Of a stretch of 64,000 bases of DNA, positions 33,949 to 45,801 are shown one piece after another. This DNA comes from Rhizoctonia solani. Lineage: Eukaryota; Basidiomycota; Agaricomycetes; Cantharellales; Ceratobasidiaceae. The stretch lies in assembly GCF_016906535.1 (NCBI RefSeq), contig NC_057377.1, positions 1,302,001-1,366,000 on the forward strand. The letters are read 5' to 3'. The notes beneath the pieces were generated by a model that ran no database searches, had not been told where the DNA came from, and saw only the letters and a program-made list of their open reading frames with translations. The translations under genes and the position numbers were made by a program. Each line of letters begins with the position of its first letter. Positions within the stretch are counted from its first letter, which is position 1.

Positions 33949-35263
33949 TTAGACAAGACTGGTACTGGCCCTTCTTTGGCCCCACCACCGGGTAATATTA
34001 TGCGTTTGGAGCGCTTCACTCTCGATCCTTGCTCCTGTGACACGTGACCCCACTCGAGAAGCAAGAAACAATAAGATGCCGGCAAGGTCTTGAACAGAGT
34101 CGAGGTACCGAAGGCCTTCGCCTTAATTCATAAGCAATCGATTAAAGAACCAAAAAAGCAGGCTTGGATTGCCGGGAGGAGCGTAACTTACCAAGTGAGA
34201 TGATATCTCTGTTAATATGGATAGTTTTTGTGAGCCCAATGTCCGGGAGGATCGCGTTTACGCTATGCGTGAATGGGGTCAATAATGACGCGCTTGAATT
34301 TGACCTTGTGGCATGAGGATTGATAGACGTGAGATTCACCTTAGATGCTTGCAGGCTAAAGATGTCGAAAGTACCGTGGTGAGGTGGCTCACGGCTGATT
34401 TGTGGGTGTCGTCTGAGACGATGCAAGTGAGCTATTTCAGCAGTCATGCGTTGAAGCTGCACTTACAGCTCAATGCCTGTTCGGCTTCAGCCCGGTCCTC
34501 ACGACAATCTCGGAGGACCTGGATCGGAATATTAATAATACGTCCAGGAATTGAGGAGGTTGCGGCTTTGGCGAGCGATTCCGTCAAACCACCGGTAACT
34601 ATGGGTAAGGGAGTATCAAGTGAGGCGAAGCGAATAAGCAACTGAAACAGTATACGGACCATAGAGCAAACTCTTGACATGGGAGGCCAACTCTAGGTCC
34701 CAACTACTATCTCTAAATCGTGACTCCTATCATCAGCGCACCCCACGTATAATATACTAAGATTCTTGGACAACGCTGCTCACGGAAAGTCATCCCAAAA
34801 ACCTCCCCAAGTAGCGCCACTATTGTTTATCAGTACGTGAAGGTAAGATTCACGTTCTTTGAAGGTAGCACAAAAGGCAACACAGCCCTGTTTTGACTAT
34901 GTGAAAGGTATGCTAGCGTCACTATCGAGGTCTCACGCTGAGGCTGAATGACGAGGCTGAATGAAAAATGCATACCTCAAGGTTGGCTACGATATAATCA
35001 CAACTTCCTGGGCCACGTCTGCTAAGCTCCTCCTGTATCTGGGCGTTTTTTGACTATATAACATGAACGTACTAAGAAACCACCCCACTCACCTCTTGGA
35101 GTCGTATTTCGTCTTTAGAAGCTATGTACACCCTGGCACCGTTCTCTACGAGAGTGGTTGCGGCGATGATACCTGTTCTAGAGCACCCTTCTGTGATAAG
35201 CACCGTCTGGCCAGCAGCGCTAAATAGGGCAGATGCAGACAGGTTGCCCAGCGAGTTAGCCAT
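33949..35263 (-). CDS. Short-chain dehydrogenase/reductase, RhlG-like
   Basis: Seven or so exons: VLITEGCSRTGIIAATTLVENGARVYIASK (cofactor-binding Rossmann strand), IQEELSRRGPGSCDYIVANLE, LHVLINNSGATWGGFWDDF (the NNAG motif), SWDLELASHVKSLLY, TGGLTESLAKAA and GRIINI, YDTHKSAVSHL (catalytic Tyr and Lys, YxxxK), VNAILPDIG and DLAGILLFLASRVGSRVTG. This matches 3-oxoacyl-ACP-reductase-like SDRs of the rhamnolipid RhlG group; in fungi the substrate is unknown. The glycine motif is odd: TEGCSRTG where TGGSRGIG is usual, so NADPH binding may be weakened. The C-terminal tail ASTSLV lacks a peroxisomal signal. Confidence in the exon joins is moderate because there are many short introns. Confidence 0.7.
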
Positions 35264-36178
35264 GAAAAAACGCGAGTGAGGATCGAAGTGAGAACAGGGG
35301 ATGTAAACAGTTTGGATTGGTCGGCTGTATCTCTTATTCTAAAACTGGCTCATGGATAATGCTCCAAGACCTGGGATCCAAGCCGAATCAATCATTGGGA
35401 GCGGTATTGGGGATGAGATGGTCAAACATTTACAACAGACAAGAAGGGCGATTATAAGAAAATTTTGAGTTAGCCTATGTATTATCTCATAAAGAAATAG
35501 CTCTTGCGTTTATTGCTCTGGAATATGCGACCAGCGTTCCTTCGCCGGCCGAGACATCTCAGCACATGAACTTATTTAAACAGGTTGAAATTCCCCAGAC
35601 ACCAGTGATCACTTACCCACCCCGCTATAATGCGGCCTCGATTGGAACGGAATTAGTAGTCTCATATGTAAATATGACCACGGCTATCAAATTACCGTGG
35701 CACAGGTACACAAATGCCGCTCAAGGCCACGCGATCGGAAATGAGTGTCGGGAAACGCAGGCTAATTAATGCAAAAAAGACTGTGTCACAACTTAAACGG
35801 ACCAAGCTAGGCTCTCAACTGAGGTATGTGACATTCGTGCGAGCAAATGTTCCGGCTGTAGGATAAGAAGTCGAAGTATTATTAGGGTAGCAAGGATTAG
35901 ACCGAGCTCAGCCAGCAATCCGAATACTAAAGCATGCTACTTAAGTCTTCTCATCAGGACCCCAAATATAGCGCTATAATATATGTATCTAAGCTCCATT
36001 GTATATTCCAAAATCGAAGGGTTGACTATTGTTTTAATCGATCTTCCAGACTACACGTGCAAGCTCGAAGACCAAGGAACTATGGTAAAATCCATTCTTC
36101 GAGTTAAGCGCCATGGAGGGACAAAGCGCCGAGATTAGGTCATGTCCTGAGATATGACTGGTCGATCCCTGACCTGAT
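35264..36178. other. Intergenic stretch, divergent promoters of SDR and RING genes
   Basis: No gene recognised. It separates the SDR start (35263, minus) from the RING protein start (36179, plus). Confidence 0.5.
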
Positions 36179-38397
36179 ATGAGCAACGAAAAGCCCAAAG
36201 CTGACTCTACTATTCGTATGTCTACACGACCCCAAACAGGCAATAAACGAACCGAAAGTCTTAATCACCTGCTCAACTTTACGCTTCCACCTCGTTCTCA
36301 GCCACTTCTTCAGAATGTTCCTCGGCGGAGTCGCAAGCCAAATAATGTGTATTACAATCCCGAAAGTGAGTGCTACGTCAATGGGAGATCCAGTCACAGC
36401 GGGTTGAAACATGAGGTGGACAGAGTTTTTGAACGCCCAATATAGGTTTGTCATGAAACCCACAGGTGATTATACGGTCCATTTTGCGGACCCAGACATG
36501 TGAGTATCGCCCAGACGCCGCAAACTGCCACAAGTTACTGATGGGTTGGTTGAGTCAGATTCTTCCAATGGGAGGATATCTTACAAATCTTAGTTCCACG
36601 CTCTTCGGCATTTGCCTCCGCTGGAACAACGGCTGAGGGGGTCACCACATGCCCGATATGTTTATCCCCGCCAACGGCACCCAGAATGACCAAATGTGGA
36701 CACGTGCGTTACACTTCTAATAATTGACGCACCCTATTCCCGCATTATAAACATAAACTATCTCAATTCTAACATCGTACTTTTTACAGGTTTATTGCTT
36801 CCCTTGTATCTTGCACTATTTGCAACTTGGAGACAACACTAAATGGAGTCGTTGCCCGATTTGCTTTGACTCGGTCAACGAGAAACAGCTCAAATGCGTG
36901 CGATGGGTTGATCCAGTAGAAACACACCCCACTTCCCTGGTTCCACAAGACGATTCGGGCATTGAAGAGGGTGCCCAAGTGGATACCAACCAAGAAACAC
37001 AAACTTCTTCATCCGAGCAGCGCACGATTCATTTGCGTTTGATGTATCGTCCACAGCTCACTACGTTGGCACTCCCACGTTCAGCAACATGGCCCTCCCC
37101 TGCGGTACCACCACATCAAGCCCCTTGGCACTTTGTACCTGATGCGTCTGCATTTGCTCGATTTGTGCTTGCGACACCGGACTTGATCGTCAAGCAACTT
37201 GAAGAAGAGCTGGTTGCGTTAGAAGTCGAGCGCGTTATGCTTGCATCATATGACACACAGTCAAGTACTGCAAACGTGATTGGAGTCAAGGCGGCGGCGA
37301 AGCCCTCTAGCGAGGGTCTTGGAGTTGTATTTGTTCGAGCCGCAGAGGAACGAGTAAAACTTCAGATCGAGAAGGCGCGGGCTTCAGACACCGAATGGTT
37401 GCAAGCAGCCGTGAAACGTGCTGAACGAGATATCGCCTCAGCAGAGCGCTCGGCTACTCGCGCTACACAGACCACGACTAGGCCTCCAGAAGAGCATCTG
37501 CTCCCGACGGATCCAAGAGGCGTCGCCGCTAGCGTGGAGAATGTAACTCCGGGTCCGACTTCGGCACCGACACCGGTGAACGGCAAACCCAGGCGCCGGA
37601 ACGTTAATCCTCCCTCGCGGGATACGACGCCTCCTACATACCACTTTTACCAATCAAGCACAGGTCAGCCTGTTTTCCTCCACCCGCTTGATATCCGGAT
37701 TCTGCTCGCCCGGTTCCATACGTATGATTCATTTCCCTTGGAACTTACCCTTCCCATCGAATCGCTTGATATCGGCTCGGTAAATCACGATCTACGGCGT
37801 AGGTGCAAATATCTTAGCCATCTTCCGGAGGGCGGAGAAGTGGTATTCGCACAGGTGAACGTAAGGGGAGTAGTGGGAGAAGATGCTTGGCGCGAAGGGG
37901 GGTGGGAGGGACTAGTTGATCGCCGAAAGAAAGAACGGGAAACCAGGCATCGTAAAGAGGAACGGGACCGTGTCAGAGGCGAGGAAAAGGAAAGGGAAAA
38001 GGCCAGGCTGCTCGGCGCATATGGCCCACCGAGTGAGCGAGAGGGCGGTGCTTGGGGAATGAGCGAGGATGTGCCCGACCCCGAGTTTTTCTCCCCTATC
38101 TCCGCGCCCGTGGCCGATGTACACCCCGTGGCCGAAACGTCCGAGCCTCAAGCTTCTTCGCAGCCCCCGGCATGGGGACCTCGATCATTTGCATCTGCAC
38201 TGCACTCTGCGTCAACTGGCACACCTCGCCGCCAAGCGCCCGCCATTCGGGACGAAGATGCATGGGAGGTGGATATGGCTTGGCATGACCTAGAGGAGCA
38301 ACACGCTCGTAACTCGACTGCGGGTGGCGGAGCGAGCGGAAAGAAGAGCAAGAAAAAACTGGTTCTAATGGGAGGTGGCCCGGGTAGGCGTCGGTAG
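36179..38397 (+). CDS. RING-finger protein of the RNF10/Mag2 family
   Basis: Four exons (36179-36365, 36424-36499, 36559-36703, 36790-38397) give 671 aa. After a Ser/Arg-rich tail come KFLNAQYRFVMKP and the C3HC4 RING [24 protein letters not shown]...CPICFDSV, which an intron splits after CGH. Downstream lie an RNF10-type core (TYHFYQSSTGQPVFLHPLDIRILL, PEGGEVVFAQVNV) and a long Arg/Glu-rich coiled coil (RRKKERETRHRKEERDRVRG). RNF10 is an E3 ligase that ubiquitinates 40S ribosomal proteins during ribosome stress; yeast Mag2 is the homologue. The C terminus is basic (KKSKKKLVLMGGGPGRRR). Confidence 0.88.
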
Positions 38398-38850
38398 TAT
38401 CTCACCTATTTTGTCACGACGAACTGTGTAATGACTCTGTATCATTTATTCCGTTCATTGGATAAAGATGATTTGATGTTATGGATACAATGATTTGATG
38501 AATGAATGAAAAATGTCTGATAGCAACGAACCGAATTGGAAGCAACGCAAAGAATGACGAAGAAAAGGACGAGTTGTGCTAGATAGAGAAATAAAGATAG
38601 TACAAAAGGAAGGAAAAGAACAAGTAACTAAACACAAGCTGGGTATATGCAAGTTCAATTCACTTTCATTCAAACAAGATAACCACACTACTCTCGCAGA
38701 AACTAGAGGTACAAACCGCATCTAAGAGCATAGGGAAAAACAGAGAACAGACATGAGAGAAACTACTGAGCGGAGAGTGTAAGAACAAGAAACAAAAATA
38801 TAAACAGATATCGCACCGACGAGCCACATGGGTCCATGGTTCATAGCGTG
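38398..38850. other. Short spacer between convergent genes
   Basis: Mostly 3' UTR of the RING gene and the Pcl cyclin. It has a direct repeat of TGATTTGATG (about 38468 and 38489) and purine-rich tracts; no gene. Confidence 0.5.
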
Positions 38851-40087
38851 CTACTCGAATAGGACTGAATCATCGCGTGGGCCGACGATAGTATGCATGA
38901 GTTCCCAGTTAAGTGCCTGTCCGAGTGCGCTCTCGCAGGCACTCACCTGACGTGCCTCCAAACCACAGACGCGAGACCAAGCACGACTGTTTGGGGCATG
39001 ATCATGCAGAATCTTAGTCGAGAGCATTATAGCAGCGAGAACCAACTTGCGTGGATCCACCAATGGCGAGTCGGTGTCGGGGCCAACACCATCTTCCCCA
39101 CTGACTCTGATAGACTTGAATTTCCGGTTCAGGATCTCTCCGATGGGCTGGCGAGCTTGTTTGAGATAGTAAAGTGCCAACTGAACAACCGAGGCGGATG
39201 CACGGGAACGGCGGAGCAGTTCGGTGAGGAACCAACGCAGTGACTTGTCCTCCAAAATCGGTCGAGGTGCCGTAGCTTGAGTTTGGTACTGATAGTTGCT
39301 AGGAAGCGACTGGGTACGCCCGATCGATTGCAACTTCGCCTTGATTGCGTGCGCAGAACAAGAGGCGATGTGGTACTTGGGTGTGCCTCCGCGGCTCGGG
39401 TACACGATCTCGGGCTCGGTCTCCAGGGACATCGGGGGTGGTGTGTAGACCGAATAGGGTGTGGAGCTTGTGCTTGAGACACTTGACGCATCTGTCAAGT
39501 CGGGGCTGGAACAGTCCCTGTATGCGCCAACTTCAGGCATAATAGCCTCGACATCAGCCTGTGTAGCGGGAGTTGGGTACAAAATCCCAGAATCCTGGCT
39601 GAAATCTTCAATGTAGATGGAGTGAAGCGCCGCTAGGGTCATATCTATCGTTTTTTTAAACGTCAGACAGGAGTGGCGACAGCTCTGGTCCGTACGCACC
39701 AAGCAGTTCGGCAGATTTAGTCGTATTGTTAAAAATACCCGTTTTCGGTTTGGTTTCAAATAGTAAGCTCTGATCAACCTCAAGGGGAGTAAGGGGAGTA
39801 GATGGAGTTGGTTGAGTCGAAGGCTCGGCTGGTACGGATAAACCAGTAAGGACAGGTGTGACAGTAGTCGAGTGAATGTTTGAGAGCGATAAACGGTGGG
39901 ATAGTGCCGGAAACTGAGACGTGAGGTTGCGAATGGCTACACGTTCCAGAGCATTATTGCGTTTGGCTAGGCTAAAGGAGAGTTCTTGTGATGAAATAGT
40001 GTGTCGAGAGGTGAGCGGGCTGCAGCGATAAGCCGAGGGCCGGACTTTGTGGGGGAGAGGATTGAGAGGAGGATGCACTTGGACCAT
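38851..40087 (-). CDS. Pcl/Pho80-type cyclin
   Basis: Two exons (40087-39700 and 39644-38851) joined through a 55-nt intron give 393 aa. Residues 1-130 are a Ser/Thr/Pro-rich extension. The cyclin region has LRWFLTELLRRSRASASVVQLALYYLKQAR, then DPRKLVLAAIMLSTKILHD, NSRAWSRVCGLEARQVSACESALGQALNWELMH; this is the Pcl/Pho80 cyclin signature, whose partners are Pho85-type CDKs. Roles in the family include phosphate sensing, Gcn4 turnover and polarity. Without the intron the cyclin could start at Met39642 and the N-terminal frame would be a separate gene; the joined model fits phase and distance better. Gene lies convergent with the RING gene. Confidence 0.8.
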
Positions 40088-43000
40088 GCTGAGAGGTAGG
40101 GGTGGAAGTGTTGTGTATTTATTTATTAGGGGGCTATTTGTTTTATTGGACGGAGGTAGAGGACAACGGTGTTCAAGAGATGGAGGGGAGATTGATCTAT
40201 CAATGTATAATTATGGTTCGGAAAACTGAAGCTAAGCTTAGTTGGATGTAGGCATGGTAGTTGTGGGGTACAAGGTATGGGAGGATGTCTGGATTATATA
40301 TAAAGGAATGGGGCGGTTAGCCGAATCACGAAGCAAAGCTTAGATCGGACGAGTCAGGCGATGTAGCCTCACGACTCACATCAAATGGTCAAAACCAGTC
40401 CAAAAAGGCGCGGTTTGAAAACGAACACACGAGGTAAAATCAAGGTAAGTTAATCCCGGTGGGGCGATGACAGAAACCAGTGGTGGGGGTCTGGTTCAGG
40501 GAATCCTCTACCAACGGGATCATATATGTACCCAAGCGATGTTCAGAGTCATCCAAGTTGACTCGTCAGAGTCGTATCTATCGCGTGATGGTGTACCTGT
40601 GGGCCAAATAACTCCAAATAATTGTGTGTCCGAGTCATTCTCCACACAGCCCAATCAGCGTCTCGGTATGGGTGCTTCTTTCATCTTCCAATTCAAACAA
40701 TCCAGGTGGCTCTTTCCAGGCATGTCAATCGTTACGGTCACCCTATTTTACGCAGCGTGATTCACGGTGGCTAATTTACATACCTTTTTTGCTCAAGGCC
40801 GAGCAGCACATCGCACAGTATGTTCTAGGACAACGCCTTGCGTATTAAACGACACACACACCGGGCTACAGTTTTATCAGAAATGCAGTGTCCGGAATGC
40901 GTCCAAGATGCGCGCTGGTTCGAGATAAGACAACACATAATGTGTCAGAAGATGTTCGATACAGCAACATGTATGTCACTAGCTTTGATTATGAATGGTG
41001 AGCTGCTCTGTATATTCATGCTTCTGACATCACGTTGGCTCATGGACAACATCCATATGACACGAACTTCGATACCTTCGATCGCTCCTCTGAGCGCGTA
41101 TCAATCATACCAACTAACTCTATAGTGAGTTCGACGATTTGCCATAAACCATGTAAACGATCACTGATCTTATTGGTGCGGATGCTCTGCTCGGACTGGA
41201 TTGTTGCTTCGCCATTTGGCTGGTCCAATCAAGCACGGCGCTCCTCAGCCAATGCGGTGTAGTCGTAATATCAACACATCCTCGCACTGTGAATTTATCA
41301 CATAAATAGTTCATCCCCCGAATACGCCCCAGACGAGCAGCGCCAATAAATGGGCTACTTTAAACGCCGGGATCGAGTTATGCCAAAAGTAGTCCTGGAC
41401 TACCTGTGATTTTAATTAGGCTGAAAATGGGCTTATGGTTGTATGCAGTGTGCCTATCCAGCGTGGTTAGAACGCACAAAATAGAAAGCAACCCGGTCGT
41501 AGCTTAAATCAATGAAAGCATACCAACCAAGGACAAGATCGTCGAAGTTCGATTCACGGTCTATGAAGCCTTGATAATACTGCAAAAACTCAGCCTAGAT
41601 GTCGAAAAGGTTAGTAAAACCGTCAAAACTACACAGCAATCAGGCTAAGCTGAACGTGCCATTCCGTGATCTTGCCACTCAATATTCAGACGACAAATCT
41701 GTCAAACACACCCGTATCTGCAGCCAAAAAATTGAATAAACAGCCAAAAATTCTACACCACTCCTACGTTTCCCAATCATCCCTGAATGCGCGATACATG
41801 AGAGCTCGCTTCAAAGGGATGGATATCTGACCCATGCGAATTGCGCCCGGGCAACGGTAATCTAAGCTCAGCTTCAGGATCCTCGAGAACGAGCCTCGGT
41901 GACGTACGCCGGACGCCTTTAGGCCAAACAATAGTTGAATCACCAAGCGTGGTAAATAATTGGTGAAGAGCACTGATCGTATGGCATAAATGTGCGTATC
42001 CCCGGCTCTTCCGCGTGAATTTGTGCTGAGGTTGATAAATGATCCCAATGTCCTGCTCCCTTCACATGAAAGCTTATTGGAGTCATGAACGCTAGACATT
42101 CAACTCCGGACGAGCCGCTTGATCCAATATTACATAAGTATCAAACCGCAGAGCTCATGCCTCATCCATCAGCCGCCCAATTAAAGAGCAACCAAGAGGC
42201 CTAGGCATCCCTAGCCGGGCGAGTCATAACCGAACTCGGGCCATGTGCTAACCTCCGCGAGTGTCCTATTATAGAATAGAATGACAAACACGTAGCAAAA
42301 GCTTGCCAGGTAATGCATACTCGTGTTCTGATCCATGTACTTCCATTTGGGTGACTAGGCGAATTCTTAGCAAGCACAATAGCTCATACCGAGACCATAT
42401 TCTGGAACCATCTTCATAGCTCGTCTCTTTGCCCCATATTCAGTTCTTTCCGAGAGTCGTATCGATAAGTCTCCGATTTCCGTTGTTCAGGTAAATATTG
42501 ATAGTGTATATATCACCCAGAGCTCCTATCCGTCATCCCGTAAGTGTCCGGAAAGGGCTCCTCTACAAATTTCCGACAGTTACCGAGCTGGATGGCAACC
42601 TTCGTATATAACTTATCTACCATCTAGGGGGGTCGAGAAGGCAAAAAAGGACCGGTGTATAGGCTCGTTCCTTTATTTGCTTAGGCTCTGAAACTTATCC
42701 GACGAGCTGAGTTGTCCGATTATGGACTGGTGAGTCCGGCGGCTCCTTGCTAGCGATTACTATTCATGAAGAGATTCCAACGTCATTATGACTTCAGAGA
42801 GCGAATGAAAGCACAGTATCCAAGGCGTCTCGATATAGCTGAGCATGGGGTTACCAAGAGATGGGTAAAATCGCAAGGGCAAAGTGTCAGAGGCATAGCC
42901 GAGTGGGTTATGATCACATTCAATAGACCTAAATATGAGCGTTTGTTTCTCATAACCCTCAAGCATTCAGGGTCGCTAAAAGCTCCAGGCAAAAAAAAAA

Positions 43001-43998
43001 GTCCAGCAAAGTGCAACCATGGTTGAGAGTAGGTATTCGTAGACAGTGCCAGATGTTATCAAGTTATTGTGAGCCAACTTCCGAGACAAAGGATAACAGC
43101 ACATGAAAGAGTCATTAAAATGACAACGGCCACCAATCATAAATTAAACAAGCTGTCACTTCGAGTTTTGCCATAATCGTTTTCATGTTTTTGCTGCCAA
43201 TCACGTGTACACGACTTGATTTCAGGAAATCATTTTCCTATTTCGGACAACCACAGCCTTGTGCTCTTCTTGAAGTAGCTTTACCCGTTCTCGACAAGGA
43301 ACAGCCTTCGATAATTATTGCTGTCAAGATTCTTGAAATTACTGCGAACACAGGTTGAGATTTACATCTGCTTGCTCATCCTCCAGTTCCTGTGCCATAG
43401 GATTCGAGTTGGCAGGCGCGGAATAAAAGCTGTTAGCAGGGAACCAAGTTGACGCGCAGCCTTGGTCCAGTGATGGAATTCGGTTATGCGCGTTGTAAAG
43501 ACATCGAACTCGCGTAGTCGGTGCGCATTGCCATTCATTATCTTCCTACTACGCCCTCCCATGCTGAAATCACTTTCCAAAGTTTCAACTGTTCGATTTA
43601 ATCATCATCATCATCATCACAGCTGGAAGCCTGGCTCCAGTAAATATAAATGCATGCGTTAATACAATTTGCGACCTCGTGGGTCTCCCAGGTAGGATGA
43701 GCTATATAGAGCCCAGAATTCAATATGGGCGCGACTAATTGCCAAAACACTCCGTAGACGCCCTATCTAAAAGTCTCTCAATCCCGATTAATTTCATCAG
43801 AGGGTGCTCTTACCAAATGTTCAAGTATTTAGAGCGTACAAAAAAGGGAAATAGATCCTAGTACTGCAGATCCGTAGTAGTCGTGAAGGGTGCATTGCAA
43901 TAACTCACAAGAATACTCTTACAAATGATAACCAGACGAAATGCGCACCATCTCTAGGAAGCAATTTTACATAGCGTCTATGCTCATGTCTCCTATTC
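40088..43998. other. 3.9-kb gene-poor region
   Basis: No supported gene. A (TCA/ATC)n microsatellite is at about 43600-43620. A frame of 111 codons at 41764-42099 (minus) has no motif. A tRNA A-box-like string at about 42901 lacks a matching B-box. The first part (40088-40400) probably holds the Pcl cyclin promoter. Confidence 0.55.
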
Positions 43999-45172
43999 CT
44001 ACTCCTTCCCCCTCTTCCCCTTCCTCCCCTTCTCCTTCCTCTGTTCATCACTTTTGCGGAGTTTAAGCCCGTCATCTTTTGCCTTTCCCTGAATCTCATG
44101 ATTTCCTTCCTTCCAACCCGGCCAAGCTTGGACACACTCGTGCGCAACCCGAATTCCCAACCCATCGAGTATCTGCCGACCATGCTCTATCCATGCGCGC
44201 ATCAAGGGGGGCGAACTAAACCACTGGGGCATTTCGCTATAGATTCGAGGTTGCTGACTTGGCTCGAATGGAGGGTCGGGCTCATGCTTGACAACAGAAG
44301 CGTCCATCCGACTCGCTAATCGGGCCGATAAACTCGACCCTGCTAAGATCGACTCGGGTAAACTCGTTAGACTTCGAGTGGGAGTAGTTGTAGTAGTAGG
44401 AGGGGAAGGTGAAGAAGGCCGTATTCGCCCATCCCACATTTCACGCGCGTCGAGTTTCGCACCCGGGCCGGCCCATACCCTCCCCGTTCGGTTCCATTCG
44501 TCGAAAGGTACATCTGTGGTCCGCATCTCTGAAAGGATCCCAACCACTGCAATGAGCGATTCGTCTACGTTCTCGAATCCTGAAGTTAATGCATCGGCGT
44601 CGGCTCGGAGTTCTGCAGAACCGTACGTAGGAAGGGCGAGATGGTTGTTGGGCTGGAGACGAGACTTGTGTACCGAGTCGTCTAGGAGTATCGTGTCCCT
44701 CGGGCCGTGTATAACCCGGTCCCCCTGGTGAACCTGGGCCATCCTCAACCAAAGCTGTCTCAAGTCTTTGGTCGTGCGCACGTTGTGGTCTGGACGAAAT
44801 GTTCCGTGACGATAAGCACGCTCTAGCCCAGTCAGCCCAGGCAAAGCGGGGTTTCATATGATACGCACTGAACTGTCGATCGGTGAGCTGCATATCCTCG
44901 CGCGCGAGTACAATGTCCGGCTTCTTCCCAGTCCATGCGCGTTCGACCATAACGTCGACGTTTGCTCGTCGTGCAGAGCTCCAGACTGCGACATCGAGAG
45001 ACATGGATGGATGGGAGATGTACTGGAGAAAGGTGCCAAGGTACGGCCGGATATAGACATGGGAGGAGTGGCCAGAGTTGGTGCGTCGGCGGTGAAGAAG
45101 AGTGCCGTTCAGATCGAGTACGAGGAGACATCGTTTGGCGGCCGGAAGGGATGTGAATGCAGGGATGTGCAT
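43999..45172 (-). CDS. FCP1/NIF-like protein phosphatase
   Basis: Two exons (45172-44869, 44789-43999) give 364 aa. The catalytic motif reads LLVLDLNGTLLHR: Asp20 is the nucleophile, while the usual second Asp of DxDx(T/V) is Asn22. It is followed by YIRPYLGTFLQYI, AVWSSARRANVD, TKDLRQLW, TILLDDSVHKSRLQPNNHL (LDDS motif) of the NLI-interacting-factor (FCP1 homology) domain. The last third is Pro/Ser-rich with a basic tail (RKEKGRKGKRGKE). Members dephosphorylate Ser residues in the RNA polymerase II CTD or other substrates. An upstream exon (NQE before ELVDAPFDER, with strong GTGAGT donor at about 45254) may extend the N terminus; its ATG was not found. Confidence 0.8.
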
Positions 45173-45409
45173 GCGCTCGTCGAACGGGGCATCGACGAGC
45201 TCCTGCTATTCCCATCAGTCCACAGTGTCGTGCACGAAAATATTTCAGCAACTCACCTCTTGATTGTCCTCACTCAATTTTACTAATTTTGTAGCTACAC
45301 AGTATGGTCAGTTTCGGGCTATTCCAGCCCAATGCACACAAAATTCAGACCCTCGATCCTCGTGAAATTGGAACCTCAGGACTGGCAGATCGGTGGGTGT
45401 GGGAGCAGT

Positions 45410-45443
45410 CACGTGCACCAAAAAGTGCACCCGCTGACTCAGC
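45410..45443. promoter_or_regulatory. E-box, GTGCACC repeats and TGACTCA site
   Basis: CACGTG at 45410-45415 overlaps GTGCACC, repeated 12 bp later, and TGACTCA (45435-45441), flanked as GCTGACTCAGC, an AP-1/Gcn4-type site. This sits 240-270 bp upstream of the phosphatase start at 45172. Function is inferred only from motif and position. Confidence 0.4.
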
Positions 45444-45801
45444 GTAGAGATACGAGACAAAACTCCAGCTGCCTTTTGCTAGGGAGCCTAAGCTGAATAG
45501 TTACAGCATGCGAACTCGCACCAACCCAATCCAAATGGGTATCCTCGATTTGGCAGTTGAAGGCATTAGTGCGTGTATATGGCAAGGTGTATCTGAAGTC
45601 GAGTTGCTATGACCCCATCTACTCATATTCATATTTAGGAACAATATAGGCCCGGGGTATGGTAGACTTAGCAGTTTCACGGATTACGAGACGTCGGTCG
45701 GAGCAAAGCAGTCCATTATGAACAACCCAGAATCAGGCTACAAATCCATACAGTACAACACAGCTAGACAAATTTTTTGGAATGGAAAGGAAAATAATCC
45801 T

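Noticed and set aside
34142..34462. SDR pseudogene with catalytic Tyr replaced by Leu
   Set aside because: That reading is out of frame. Joining through the GTAAGT donor restores YDTHK, so the enzyme looks intact.
41764..42099. 111-codon minus-strand frame
   Set aside because: No motif, splice neighbours or composition evidence for a gene.
42892..42990. tRNA gene suggested by AGCCGAGTGGG
   Set aside because: No B-box and no cloverleaf could be drawn.
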